Below, in pieces: positions 6,795 through 15,419 of a stretch of DNA of 49,279 nt. Position numbers and translations under genes: made by a program. The stretch is from Campylobacterales bacterium (GTDB lineage: Bacteria; Campylobacterota; Campylobacteria; Campylobacterales; QNZT01), in assembly GCA_027023405.1 (NCBI GenBank), contig JALVVN010000028.1, forward strand, positions 1 to 49,279, written 5' to 3'. The notes under the pieces are model-generated. The model worked only from the letters and a program-made list of their open reading frames with translations, did not search any database and was not told the origin of the DNA. Each line of letters opens with the position of its first letter. Position 1 is the stretch's first letter.

Positions 6795-9452
6795 ATGCGT
6801 ATTGGAGTCTGGTTTGCGTTGTTAGTGAGTGTGGAGCTTGTAGCCAAGGATATTGCCCTGCCGGGTGATAGCTATGAGTCGATCCAAAACGGAGATATCG
6901 AGATGATCTACGACAGAGATCACCGCACGATCGCCCCGACTTTGGTGCAAAAAGAGCAGGAGGTGATTGAGGATTATCAAAAGAGTTTCGGCTTCAAGCT
7001 CGATGACAAACTCTATATGGGACTTCTTTCCACACGAAATCAGATCGCAAACGCCTTCTCAACACAGATGCCACTCAATATGCAGATGGATTACGGCGCG
7101 GGAACGCTCTATTATGATAGGTTTGCGTCCAAAAGCTGGATCGACATGCTCCTCTTTCACGAGAGTGCGCACAACTTTCAAAACAACCCCAAGAAAAACC
7201 CTCTCTCCAGATGGGCTCACAAGATTTTTAAAAACAGCTTTTACAGTGGTACGATCATCCCGATCTTTCCCGTCCCGAACAATCTCTGCTCCCCCTTTAT
7301 GATGGAGGGAAACGCTGTCCTAAACGAGTCGCTACACGACAACGGTGGGCGACTCTTTAGCGGCGCGACACTCGCGATCGGCGCGACCCAAGCTAGAGCG
7401 GGATATATCACACCTGAACGCACCTACAACCAACACCTCTTTTTTCCTTACGGACGACACAACTACCTCATAGGCGGGCTCTTTTCGCAATTTTTGGCGG
7501 AGCGTTTCGGCGTGGATCGCACTAACCGCTACTTTTACAACCACTCAGGGCAGTGGATACCGATCTTTACCGAACACGCTTTTAGAGAGAGTTTTGGGAT
7601 CAGCTATACCCAAGCGATCGAAGCGTTTAATAAATGGATCACAGCGCGCACACAAGGATTTATCGCCACCAAAGGGGAGCTACTCGCACACGCCAAAGCA
7701 CAAACCACGCTAAACCGTGTGGGAGATGAGATCCTCTTTGTCGGCTCAAATGATCGCCAAATCCCCTATCTCTACCGGTACGATCGTAAGCGCCACACAC
7801 TTCAAAAGCATCACACTACACTCCCAAACGGAAAAATATTTAAGATCAACGGTCACTATTACAGCCGATGTTCTGCACACACTTCCCCGACACACATCAG
7901 CGCCGGACTCTTTGACCAAGAGGGCAATCCCTATGTACCGGCTCTTTCCAAAGTGGTGCAAAGTATCGATCCTGATGGCGCAGATCTGATCTACTTCGAC
8001 ATTCCCCGATCTCTCTCACAACCTGTCGCCTTTCGCAAAGATCAGAAGATCGGACGGGTAAACTCCTCCATCTTCAAAGATGATGCGGGGCATCTCTACT
8101 ACTTCAAGCAAGAGGGTGATAAGCGTACTCTCTATCGGGATACTCAACCACTTTTTCACTACCGAGGATGGTACGGTTTTGTCGCCGATGTAGATCGGGC
8201 GGGGCGTATCTATATCGTCGCCGATAGTAGCGTCGGGAGTACCGTTTACCGCTACGATCGGGGTGATCTCGTGCGTATTTTGGCAGGAGATGATCTCCTC
8301 GATGCCAAAGTGATCGATGCAGATCATCTTTTGGTTGAGCGGGTAAGTGCGGAGGGGATTGACTTTATGGTCGCAAAAACCAAAGTGATGCACAGCGAAA
8401 TCGCTTTTATACACCCCAATCTACCCACCTTTGCAAAGAGTAGTAGTGGGCATGCGCAAGATCAGAAACAGAGAGTCGATCTCTCTGCTCCTCATTCCTA
8501 TACACCGATTGCCAACCTCCACTACAGTTCGCTTGATAATTATGTAACTTATGATTCCGCCAACGGCATCAACTATGATCTCACCGCCAAGTGGAGCGAT
8601 CCGCTTACCCAAAACAGCTTTGCACTCTTCACCAGTCGCTTTAGTGACGATTCGATCGTCGGTGCGGGATATGACAACTCCCAAATGCGTCTGAAGTATG
8701 GGCTCAGTGCCTACGGTGTGCTTGAGCACGATCAAAATATTTCGAGTAGAGGGTATGGACTTAGCGCCTATTTGAGTTACCCGATCTATCGTAAAATGTA
8801 TCAATCGATCGATACCAAACTCTCCTATACGCTTTCGTACGACAGAGCCGATCGGGCACCGCTGACGCTCAATGTAAGTCTGAGCGATGCACGCCATTTT
8901 GGACATAGCATGTATCTCAATAGCGGAAAATTTCTTGATATCACTGCAGGATTGGATCGTGGAGATCTCGCCTACGGTGCCAAAGGGTATCTCATCCATG
9001 ATCTCGGTTCGCAGTGGTATGCAAGCCTACTAGCCGGTGGAGCCCATAGTCAAGTCAACCATCAGGATACAAAACGGGGACTCAAGCTTGAATCCTATCA
9101 AAACCGCCTCAGTGACGCGCTCAACTTTGAGATGCCAAGTCTCAAAAACGATATCTATATCAAGGATATCATCAAAGCCGGTGTTTCCGTCACCAAGGTA
9201 TTGGATTGGCATCACTACTTTTTCACCTTTCCTATCTCTCTGAGAAGGGAAGCTATTAGTGCCAAATACCGTTACTATGATCTAGGCTTTATCAAAGGGG
9301 GGCGCCGATCGTTCAATGAGTATCATATTGGATTACGCGCCGATCTACTCTACTTTAACACACTTGAGCTACCGTTTGAGATCGAGTATATTGAAAACCC
9401 CGATCTCAAAGAGAGTTCGCATTTGAGAGTGCTGTTGGATATGGTATTTTGA
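6795..9452 (+). CDS. Secreted zinc-protease-like / propeller-like / outer-membrane-barrel protein
   Basis: The 885-residue product begins with a signal peptide (hydrophobic to about residue 16). Residues 30-280 form a gluzincin-like domain: HESAH at 122-126 with a downstream EGNAVLNES glutamate at 171, the H-E-x-x-H...E arrangement of peptidase MA-like enzymes. Residues 300-560 contain repeated short strands of the LYRYDR / IYIVADSSV / VYRYDRG kind, suggestive of a beta-propeller. From about residue 580 to the end there is alternating aromatic/polar sequence with many YDS, YGLSAYG and LSYTLSYD strands, ending in LLDMVF with a C-terminal Phe, as in BAM-assembled outer-membrane barrels. I do not recognise a named family. 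A possible role is a surface- or periplasm-facing protease anchored by its own barrel. It is co-oriented with ybeY and the antiporter. Confidence 0.7.
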   Translation: MRIGVWFALLVSVELVAKDIALPGDSYESIQNGDIEMIYDRDHRTIAPTLVQKEQEVIEDYQKSFGFKLDDKLYMGLLSTRNQIANAFSTQMPLNMQMDYGAGTLYYDRFASKSWIDMLLFHESAHNFQNNPKKNPLSRWAHKIFKNSFYSGTIIPIFPVPNNLCSPFMMEGNAVLNESLHDNGGRLFSGATLAIGATQARAGYITPERTYNQHLFFPYGRHNYLIGGLFSQFLAERFGVDRTNRYFYNHSGQWIPIFTEHAFRESFGISYTQAIEAFNKWITARTQGFIATKGELLAHAKAQTTLNRVGDEILFVGSNDRQIPYLYRYDRKRHTLQKHHTTLPNGKIFKINGHYYSRCSAHTSPTHISAGLFDQEGNPYVPALSKVVQSIDPDGADLIYFDIPRSLSQPVAFRKDQKIGRVNSSIFKDDAGHLYYFKQEGDKRTLYRDTQPLFHYRGWYGFVADVDRAGRIYIVADSSVGSTVYRYDRGDLVRILAGDDLLDAKVIDADHLLVERVSAEGIDFMVAKTKVMHSEIAFIHPNLPTFAKSSSGHAQDQKQRVDLSAPHSYTPIANLHYSSLDNYVTYDSANGINYDLTAKWSDPLTQNSFALFTSRFSDDSIVGAGYDNSQMRLKYGLSAYGVLEHDQNISSRGYGLSAYLSYPIYRKMYQSIDTKLSYTLSYDRADRAPLTLNVSLSDARHFGHSMYLNSGKFLDITAGLDRGDLAYGAKGYLIHDLGSQWYASLLAGGAHSQVNHQDTKRGLKLESYQNRLSDALNFEMPSLKNDIYIKDIIKAGVSVTKVLDWHHYFFTFPISLRREAISAKYRYYDLGFIKGGRRSFNEYHIGLRADLLYFNTLELPFEIEYIENPDLKESSHLRVLLDMVF

Positions 9453-10008
9453 GAGGCACTATTTTATCCTGGTTCTGTTTGATATTTCGGTTTTTATAAA
9501 CCTCGGAGTAATCTCGTTGTACTCCACGAGATTTGGTGAAAGCAGATGCGAAAATTTCGTTTTTGTCATTGTAAAATTCCCATGTCGTATTTGACCATAC
9601 ATGCCCCATTCTACTGATAATCTGTGATTTGGCGATAAAACTCAAGTTTTCAAAAGTCGCTTGTTTTGTGATTTTGAGATCGCATTGAACCATCCCAACA
9701 CCATTAATGGGTGAGCAAAGATTGTGGGCAATTTTACCGACTTGAGTGATAAAAACTGTTAAGAGTGTTCCCGATACATGCGTCCATTTAGCTTCTGGGA
9801 ATGATGTATTGTCAGGTATTCGAATATCACCCTTTGCCAGAATATTGTTACCCTTTAACGCACTATCGTAGGGATCTATTTCAAATGATACCCTATCTAT
9901 CAAAATATCCTCTTGCGCATAATTTGGCATGTTCATGCGATGTATTTCATCTCGATTAAGGACTTGTGTTAGCCCATCCTTAACATTATCTAACAAATCT
10001 TTGCTCAT
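9406..10008 (-). CDS. 200-residue cytosolic protein, possibly hotdog-fold
   Basis: No signal peptide or membrane helix is seen. Predicted secondary structure is mostly strands around a central helix (HVSGTLLTVFITQVGKIAHNLC), and the stretch QATFENLSFIAKSQIISRMG followed by TWEFYND and IFASAFTKSRG resembles hotdog-fold thioesterase/dehydratase-like proteins. That resemblance is weak and no catalytic residue can be named. Its 3' end overlaps the 3' end of the 885-aa gene by 47 bp in convergent orientation. The overlap and the lack of a clear ribosome site are slightly unusual, but composition and length argue for a real gene. Confidence 0.55.
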   Translation of the reverse strand: MSKDLLDNVKDGLTQVLNRDEIHRMNMPNYAQEDILIDRVSFEIDPYDSALKGNNILAKGDIRIPDNTSFPEAKWTHVSGTLLTVFITQVGKIAHNLCSPINGVGMVQCDLKITKQATFENLSFIAKSQIISRMGHVWSNTTWEFYNDKNEIFASAFTKSRGVQRDYSEVYKNRNIKQNQDKIVPLKIPYPTALSNANSL

Positions 10009-10103
10009 ATCTTCTATCCTTTTTAAAATAATTTGAAATTTTTTGATAGTTGAAAATCATATAGAATTTGTCATTACAAAGATATTTATTATCGGAGGTA
10101 CTT

Positions 10104-10565
10104 TTAAAAATTTATTATCAAAGCAATTTCATCACAAACCGGAAAGTGCTTACACTTGACGCAGTCCGCCCATATTTTATGTTCAGGTAGTGACTCTTTG
10201 GGGATCTCTATGAAGCCGAGTTTTTCAAAAAAGGCTTTTTGGTAGGTGAGGGTAAAGAGCTGTTTTACACCGAGTTTTCTTGCTTCTTCTTGGCTCTCTT
10301 GTACCAATCGCTTACCGATACCTTCCCCGCGATACTTCTCATCAACAATCAAGCTTCGTACTTCCGCAAGAGTAGGGGAGTGAATGTGAAGTGCAACATA
10401 GCCGATGAGAGTTTCATCGTCAAAGGCGAGGGTGTAGGATCGGATGTTTGTCGCAATCTCATCATCGCTTCGGTAGAGGATCACACCGCTGGTCACTTCC
10501 GGCAGGACAAGTGCTTGCATCTCTTTGATGTGGTGGAGGGTGGCTTTTTGGTAATGGATGGACAT
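10104..10565 (-). CDS. Short-form N-acetylglutamate synthase (GNAT)
   Basis: The product is 153 residues. The GNAT core is clear: the acetyl-CoA loop KYRGEGIGKRLVQ near residue 80 and the AFFEKLGF motif after it. The C-terminal tail IWADCVKCKHFPVCDEIAL, with its cysteine cluster, is typical of the single-domain ArgA-like synthases that start arginine biosynthesis in many Campylobacterota. I start it at the ATG at 10565, which has AAGGAGTG ahead and forms TAATG with the engB stop; a GTG 9 bp upstream is less likely. It is the last gene of the long minus-strand run. A generic N-acetyltransferase is the alternative. Confidence 0.78.
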   Translation of the reverse strand: MSIHYQKATLHHIKEMQALVLPEVTSGVILYRSDDEIATNIRSYTLAFDDETLIGYVALHIHSPTLAEVRSLIVDEKYRGEGIGKRLVQESQEEARKLGVKQLFTLTYQKAFFEKLGFIEIPKESLPEHKIWADCVKCKHFPVCDEIALIINF

Positions 10566-11173
10566 TAGTGACACTCCTTCTGGAAGAGTGAGCCAAAGAT
10601 CGCTTCATTGGCTTCTTGGATACCGCTCTTTTTGAGGTTGGAGACGAGTAGTGAGCCGGGGAAGTCGCGCTTGAGTTTTGTTCGCTCTTTTTGGTTGAGT
10701 TTGTCGGCTTTGGTGAAGATTTGGAGTATCTCTTGATCCCCGCGCTTGAAGCTTTGGAGATACTCAAGCACATCACGATCGATCTCCATCTTCGGGTGTC
10801 GTGCATCGAGTAGGTGGACAAAGAGTCGGATCGAGCTTCGTTTGCCGATAAACTCCGTCAAGCTCTTTTGCCAAATCTTTTTTTCACTTTTAGAGACCTT
10901 TGCATAACCAAAGCCAGGTAGATCGACAAGTCTCGCCTCAAAACGGTCGCCTTCGCAATCATAGAGAATATCAAAGAAGTTGATCAGGCGGGTTTTACCA
11001 GGGGTTGAGGAGCTTTTGGCAAGGTTTTTACGCTGTGTGAGGGCGTTGATAAAGCTTGATTTGCCGACATTACTGCGTCCGAGTATCGCCACTTCACTAC
11101 GATCGGGTGGGAGCGCTTGGGTAATATTTTGTGCGGAGGTGACAAATTTGGCATCGATAAGTCGTAACATCAC
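10565..11173 (-). CDS. engB: Ribosome biogenesis GTPase EngB/YsxC
   Basis: At 202 residues this is the usual length. The G1 loop is GRSNVGKSS (about residue 32), the switch-I region SSSTPGKTRLINFF follows, G3 is DLPGFGYAKVSK near residue 85 and G4 is TKADKL near residue 151. EngB is an essential GTPase in late 50S subunit assembly. It overlaps lptA by 4 bp upstream and the acetyltransferase start downstream, so it is embedded in a translationally coupled operon. Confidence 0.95.
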   Translation of the reverse strand: MMLRLIDAKFVTSAQNITQALPPDRSEVAILGRSNVGKSSFINALTQRKNLAKSSSTPGKTRLINFFDILYDCEGDRFEARLVDLPGFGYAKVSKSEKKIWQKSLTEFIGKRSSIRLFVHLLDARHPKMEIDRDVLEYLQSFKRGDQEILQIFTKADKLNQKERTKLKRDFPGSLLVSNLKKSGIQEANEAIFGSLFQKECH

Positions 11174-11628
11174 TGCTCTTTGACATCAAAGATAAGTTTG
11201 ACAGGTTGATTAGCTTTGCCGTCGATGACTGCTTTGCCGGTGGTGCGATCGATGACCACCTTTTCGCCGGTGAGCTTTTGTCCAAATGCCTGTTCATCCA
11301 GCTCTACGGAGCCCTCTAACTCATATCGTAGGGTGCCTGGATCGTAGAGGAGTCGTTGGGCGTGCCCGACAAAGATGCGATTTTGGGTGTGGATTTGAAA
11401 GGAAACCGCGCCCTCCGCCTCATAGCGTGTTGGCTTGTGTTTGGGATCAAATGCAATGACAAGTCGCCCGGCTTGAATAAAATCCGATCCTTTATGTATT
11501 TGTACATGTCCGCTCAAAACAGAGTTGCCGGATTTCTCATCGACTTCGAGTTTGTCTGCACTGACCTCGACCTTTTGCGCAAAGAGTACGAGTGTGATGA
11601 GTGAGAGTAGTAGTAGCGATTTTATCAT
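11170..11628 (-). CDS. lptA: LPS-transport periplasmic protein LptA
   Basis: The product is 152 residues from the ATG at 11628, which overlaps the lptC stop (ATGA); a longer reading frame to 11733 is not needed. A signal peptide (MIKSLLLLSLITLVLFA) is followed by repeated OstA-type strands (EVSADKLEVDEKSGNSVLSG, HIQ/VQIHKGSDFIQAG, YEAEGAVSF), the beta-jellyroll that bridges LPS from inner to outer membrane. Its partner lptC is directly upstream. Confidence 0.9.
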   Translation of the reverse strand: MIKSLLLLSLITLVLFAQKVEVSADKLEVDEKSGNSVLSGHVQIHKGSDFIQAGRLVIAFDPKHKPTRYEAEGAVSFQIHTQNRIFVGHAQRLLYDPGTLRYELEGSVELDEQAFGQKLTGEKVVIDRTTGKAVIDGKANQPVKLIFDVKEQ

Positions 11629-12149
11629 TCTTTTACCTCTTGTATATAGTGTACCCGTTCCGCTTGCATCTTTTTGTGTAAGAGATCGTAGCGAAATGTG
11701 CTCCCCTCTATTTGGGTATCTTGCTTTTGCCACAGTTTGAATGCCACGGGGCTTGTGAGTACCTTACTACTCATATTATACTCTAATCTTTGTGTAATCA
11801 GACGCAAATCTTGACTGTTTTGGTAAAAAACTTTATCTTCAAACGCTATTAGATGATTTCGATGCGTTGCCGATCCGGCGCGTACTTGATGAGTGAGGTT
11901 GCCCTCTGTGTAGCTTGCATTGATATCGGTGAGTGTTTCATGATCGGCGTAGCGTATTGCTTTGGATGCGTGGATTTGACGCGTGACGCCTTTGGGGGTG
12001 ATAAAGGTACCGTGTAGTTGGGTAAAGCTTAAATCTGTTTGCAGTGCAATTTCATCTTTATGACCGAGATCTTTAGGCTTTTTGGTCGCCAAAAAGGTGA
12101 GTTCTGCCACAAACAAAAAGAGGAGAACGGTAAATATCTTTACTCCCAT
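11625..12149 (-). CDS. lptC: LPS-transport protein LptC
   Basis: The 174-residue protein has a single N-terminal membrane anchor (IFTVLLFLFVAELTFLA), followed by a periplasmic jellyroll with strands such as LHGTFITPKGVTRQIHASKA and DINASYTEG. LptC takes LPS from LptBFG and passes it to LptA. Sequence conservation in LptC is low, so the call rests on topology, length and the fixed order kdsC-lptC-lptA. It overlaps kdsC by 10 bp upstream and lptA by 4 bp downstream. Confidence 0.85.
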   Translation of the reverse strand: MGVKIFTVLLFLFVAELTFLATKKPKDLGHKDEIALQTDLSFTQLHGTFITPKGVTRQIHASKAIRYADHETLTDINASYTEGNLTHQVRAGSATHRNHLIAFEDKVFYQNSQDLRLITQRLEYNMSSKVLTSPVAFKLWQKQDTQIEGSTFRYDLLHKKMQAERVHYIQEVKE

Positions 12150-12634
12150 AACGCCAAAAATGCCTCATAGCGTTGCTCCTCTTTGAGGAGGATTTCGATC
12201 ATCTCTCGTACCGCTCCCTCTCCGCCGTTGTGCGTGAGTATATGTGTGACACGATTGCGAATTTGTGAGACGGCGTTTTGGGGGGCAAAGGATCGGGCGA
12301 TAGATGTTAAGAGTTTGAGATCATTGAGATCATCACCGATCCCCGCTACACTCTCAAGACCAAATTCATACTCTTCTACGATCTTTTCGAGGGTCGCTTT
12401 TTTATCTTTGATACCTTGATACAGATGGGTGATGCCCAGCTCTTGTGCGCGTCGCTGGACGATTTGGCTCTCTCTTCCCGTAATAATCGCCACCTTTTTA
12501 CCCAGTTTGATCCAAGAGGCGATCGCCAAACCGTCTTTGACATCAAAGGATTTGATCTCATCGCCGTTTTGGGTGTAGGTGATCTTGCCGTCAGTCAGGC
12601 ATCCATCCACATCCAAAACCAATAGCTCTATCAA
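12140..12634 (-). CDS. kdsC: 3-deoxy-D-manno-octulosonate 8-phosphate phosphatase KdsC
   Basis: At 164 residues this is a capless C0-type HAD phosphatase. Motif I is LDVDGCLTDG (nucleophile D8, acid/base D10), motif II IITGRES near residue 52, the motif III Lys lies in GIKDKKATLE, and motif IV is GIGDDLNDL near residue 98. KdsC dephosphorylates KDO-8-phosphate to give KDO for LPS core. Overlaps with hisB and lptC show it is read in one transcript with the LPS transport genes. Confidence 0.92.
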   Translation of the reverse strand: MIELLVLDVDGCLTDGKITYTQNGDEIKSFDVKDGLAIASWIKLGKKVAIITGRESQIVQRRAQELGITHLYQGIKDKKATLEKIVEEYEFGLESVAGIGDDLNDLKLLTSIARSFAPQNAVSQIRNRVTHILTHNGGEGAVREMIEILLKEEQRYEAFLALWE

Positions 12635-13215
12635 AGGGTGCCTTTGGTGCTAGGGATACCGATGCGATCATTGTGTGCGACGGCACGGCGCAGTGCAACG
12701 GCAAAGGATTTGAATGCCGCTTCGATGATGTGGTGTCGGTTTTGACCGCGAAGCATCACGATATGCGCAGTGATCCCGGCATTGAGCGTGAGGGCGCGGA
12801 AAAACTCTTCGACCAATTCACAATCAAAGGTGCCGATCATTCCCTCACACGGTACTTCATAGTGCAAAAAGGGACGGTTGCTCAGATCCAGTGCACAATT
12901 GACCGCTGCTTCATCCATTACGACGGTTGCTTCTCCGTAGCGCTCCACATTTTCGATAGGGAAGATTGCCTTTCGCAATGCCTGACCAAGGACAATTCCC
13001 GTATCTTCGACGCTGTGATGAAAATCGACATGTAGATCGCCGTTGCAGGTGAGATCAAGATCGATGAGGGCATGTTTGCTAAAGGCTTCGAGCATATGAT
13101 CAAAAAACCCGATATCGGTTGTGATACTGTTTTTGCCCGCTCCATAGAGCGTCAGTGTGAGGTCAATCTGTGTCTCTTTGGTCTCTCGTTTGATCTGTTG
13201 TGATCCTATTTTCAT
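12631..13215 (-). CDS. hisB: Imidazoleglycerol-phosphate dehydratase HisB (monofunctional)
   Basis: The product is 194 residues from the ATG at 13215, with AAGGATTAAG ahead; a TTG 18 bp upstream would read into rlpA. The two manganese-binding repeats are seen: DFHHSVEDTGIVLG near residue 65 and HHIIEAAFK near residue 160, together with GFFDHMLEAFSKHA. It catalyses the sixth step of histidine synthesis. It lacks the HisN-type phosphatase domain of enteric HisB. It is the only histidine gene here and sits inside an envelope operon, which is a recurrent arrangement in this phylum. Confidence 0.94.
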   Translation of the reverse strand: MKIGSQQIKRETKETQIDLTLTLYGAGKNSITTDIGFFDHMLEAFSKHALIDLDLTCNGDLHVDFHHSVEDTGIVLGQALRKAIFPIENVERYGEATVVMDEAAVNCALDLSNRPFLHYEVPCEGMIGTFDCELVEEFFRALTLNAGITAHIVMLRGQNRHHIIEAAFKSFAVALRRAVAHNDRIGIPSTKGTL

Positions 13216-13216
13216 C

Positions 13217-14173
13217 TTAATCCTTTGTGACAAATGCCCCTTTGAGCTTGTGTTGTTTGATGAAAGCTTGTGCCTTACCGATGCTTTTGAAATTTTTTAC
13301 ATAAACACGGTAGAGTGGTTGTCCCATCACACTCTTTCCCAATACCTCTGTATGATGATCGGCTATTGTAGCATATTTTTTAGCGATCTGCCTTGCCTTT
13401 TGGTGGTTGGTGGTTGAGAGGATCTGCACTTTAAAGGTAGCATTGGAAGTGTGCGTAGGGGGAGTGGTTTTTGGTGTTGTTATCGCCGGTGGTTTTGAGA
13501 TAGAGGGTTTGATACTCTGCATATCAGTGGCGACGGCAGTGGGTTCACTCTTCTCTAGCGGTGAGATTGCCTCTTGGGTTGGCACTGCTGTTGAAACGGC
13601 AGTTTCAAGAGAGTGGGTTGCTTGAGGAAAGGGTTTGTTGTAGCGGTATTTATCGACCTGTGTGTCGTAATCCACCACTTCCAGCTCGACTCTTGCCGTA
13701 CCTTTTCGTATCATACCAATCGCCTCTGCCGCAGCCTGTGAGAGATCGATAATGCGGTTTTCGACAAAAGGACCGCGATCATTGATGCGTACGATGGTAC
13801 TCATGCCGTTATCGAGGTTGGTCACTCTGACACGCGTATTCATCGGGAGTGTCTTGTGTGCGGCAGTCATAGTGGTCATATCGTAGTATTCACCGTTTGC
13901 GGTTTTACCCCCGTGAAAATTGGGACCGTACCAACTAGCGATACCGCGAAAGCGTTGCCCGATGTGTGGCACAAAGGGTTCGTAGCGTTTTCCGTTGACG
14001 GTGTAGCTCTTCATTGTAGAGCGATACATTGCACTGTTAGTGATAGGTTCTTGAGGAGGTAGTGAGCATCCCTCATCGACAATGACACTTCCGTTATGCG
14101 GAACAAAGGGGTTATAAAAGGCACAGCCACTAAAAAACGCAGGAATTAGGACAAAAAAGGAGAGTCGCTTCAA
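13217..14173 (-). CDS. rlpA: Septal-ring lytic transglycosylase RlpA-like lipoprotein
   Basis: The 318-residue protein begins with a lipoprotein-type signal ending FFSGC. The double-psi beta-barrel follows (GIASWYGPNFHGGKTANGE, ALPMNTRVRVTN-like strand, then RINDRGPF), with the conserved His/Asp pair of the RlpA active site. After a Thr/Pro/Ser-rich linker (residues about 190-240), a SPOR domain (FKVQILSTTNHQKARQ, then LYRVYVKNF) closes the protein and binds denuded septal glycan. The gene ends 1 bp before hisB and begins 4 bp after the MltD-like gene, so the two peptidoglycan hydrolases are coupled. Confidence 0.93.
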   Translation of the reverse strand: MKRLSFFVLIPAFFSGCAFYNPFVPHNGSVIVDEGCSLPPQEPITNSAMYRSTMKSYTVNGKRYEPFVPHIGQRFRGIASWYGPNFHGGKTANGEYYDMTTMTAAHKTLPMNTRVRVTNLDNGMSTIVRINDRGPFVENRIIDLSQAAAEAIGMIRKGTARVELEVVDYDTQVDKYRYNKPFPQATHSLETAVSTAVPTQEAISPLEKSEPTAVATDMQSIKPSISKPPAITTPKTTPPTHTSNATFKVQILSTTNHQKARQIAKKYATIADHHTEVLGKSVMGQPLYRVYVKNFKSIGKAQAFIKQHKLKGAFVTKD

Positions 14174-14177
14174 GATT

Positions 14178-15419
14178 TTACCTCATTAATAGTATGGTTT
14201 GGTTGGTTTCAAGACGGTATCCGATATTTGGATTGAGTCTTTGAATAGTAGTGATTTTATTATTAAATTTTAAACTAATTGTTAATAGTGTGTCGTTTGG
14301 TTGGACGACATAGGGAAAAGTAAAGTGAGTAGGGGTATTGTGACCTCTCTTCTGTGCGATGAGTGGTTTGAATGTGATAGTGTGCTCTTTTTCCACTTTT
14401 GCCGGTAATTTGATTTTTTGACCCGCTTTGGCAAAGAGGTGAATATCGGGATTGAGCTTTTGGAGTGCCAAAAAGGAGAGATGAAATTTTTGAGCGATAT
14501 GATAGAGGGTCATATCTTTTGGTGGTGTGTAGAGACCTTTGGCTTTGGCACGATACTCACTGAGTAGTGATTTGGGAAGATAGATAGTGCTTTTTGCTTT
14601 AATGGGATCTTTTTTGATGTGTGCATTGAAGTGCTTAAATTTCTTGGGCGTGATATGATAGATTTGTGCTAGATCGCTGATATGATAGGTTTTGGTGAGT
14701 GAGTGTGGGAGTAGAGGTTGAGTTTTTTTGCGCAGGGTTCGAATAGTTTTTTGAACTGGTGCTGATTGTGCAATGAGTGCCGAAACGATCAAGCGACGGA
14801 TATAATCTTTGGTCTCTTTGGGAAGATAACTGTATCGCGGATCCAAAAGGGCGAAGATATCATCACTTTGCGCTTTTTTAATAGCGCGTGAGAGGCGTGT
14901 CTCTCCGCAATTGTATGCGAGTGCTGCAAGGTACCATTTTTTGAAGCGTTTATGCAGGTAGGAGAGGTAGCGAATCGCCGCTTGGGTCGATTTTATTGGA
15001 TCGCGTCGTTCATCGATCTGTGGCGTCATCTTGAGTTTGAGCAGTTTGGCGGTAGAGGGGAGAATCTGCCACAATCCAACCGCTTTTTTTTGTGATTTTG
15101 CGTGGATGAGAAATTGGGATTCGATCATTGCCATATAGAGAAAGAGATCAGGGACATCGGATTTGCGAATTATTTGTTTGAGTGTGAAGAAAATTTCGGG
15201 ATTTTTCTCAATCGCCTTTTTGAAACTGATAATATCGATCTGTTTGAGTTCATTTAAGAGATTGTTATAGGGAGTATCATAGATAAAATCTTTGTCAAGA
15301 TCTAAGCGCTTTATAATATGAAGTTGTGTCGATTCATCGAAGTTGGATGCAATATCCTTCATATCAAATGCAAAGCTGTGAAAATTGAACAGAAACAGAA
15401 GAAGTAGCGTTTTTAGCAA
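14178..15419 (-). CDS. MltD-like membrane-bound lytic transglycosylase with two LysM domains
   Basis: The product is 413 residues with a signal peptide. The SLT domain (about residues 85-210) shows the catalytic Glu in AMIESQF, then the KKAVGLWQILPSTAK and ALAYNCGETRL motifs of family 1 transglycosylases. Two LysM repeats follow near the C-terminus (DMTLYHIAQKFHLSFLALQK and DTLLTISLKFNNKITTIQR). It cleaves peptidoglycan strands to 1,6-anhydro-muropeptides. The gene is coupled with tatD upstream (7-bp overlap) and rlpA downstream, and all three probably share one promoter further upstream. Confidence 0.9.
   Translation of the reverse strand: MLKTLLLLFLFNFHSFAFDMKDIASNFDESTQLHIIKRLDLDKDFIYDTPYNNLLNELKQIDIISFKKAIEKNPEIFFTLKQIIRKSDVPDLFLYMAMIESQFLIHAKSQKKAVGLWQILPSTAKLLKLKMTPQIDERRDPIKSTQAAIRYLSYLHKRFKKWYLAALAYNCGETRLSRAIKKAQSDDIFALLDPRYSYLPKETKDYIRRLIVSALIAQSAPVQKTIRTLRKKTQPLLPHSLTKTYHISDLAQIYHITPKKFKHFNAHIKKDPIKAKSTIYLPKSLLSEYRAKAKGLYTPPKDMTLYHIAQKFHLSFLALQKLNPDIHLFAKAGQKIKLPAKVEKEHTITFKPLIAQKRGHNTPTHFTFPYVVQPNDTLLTISLKFNNKITTIQRLNPNIGYRLETNQTILLMR

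Noticed and set aside
8421-8999. 192-aa open frame on the minus strand
   Set aside because: It lies wholly inside the well-supported 885-aa gene; composition and lack of a ribosome site mark it as a shadow frame.
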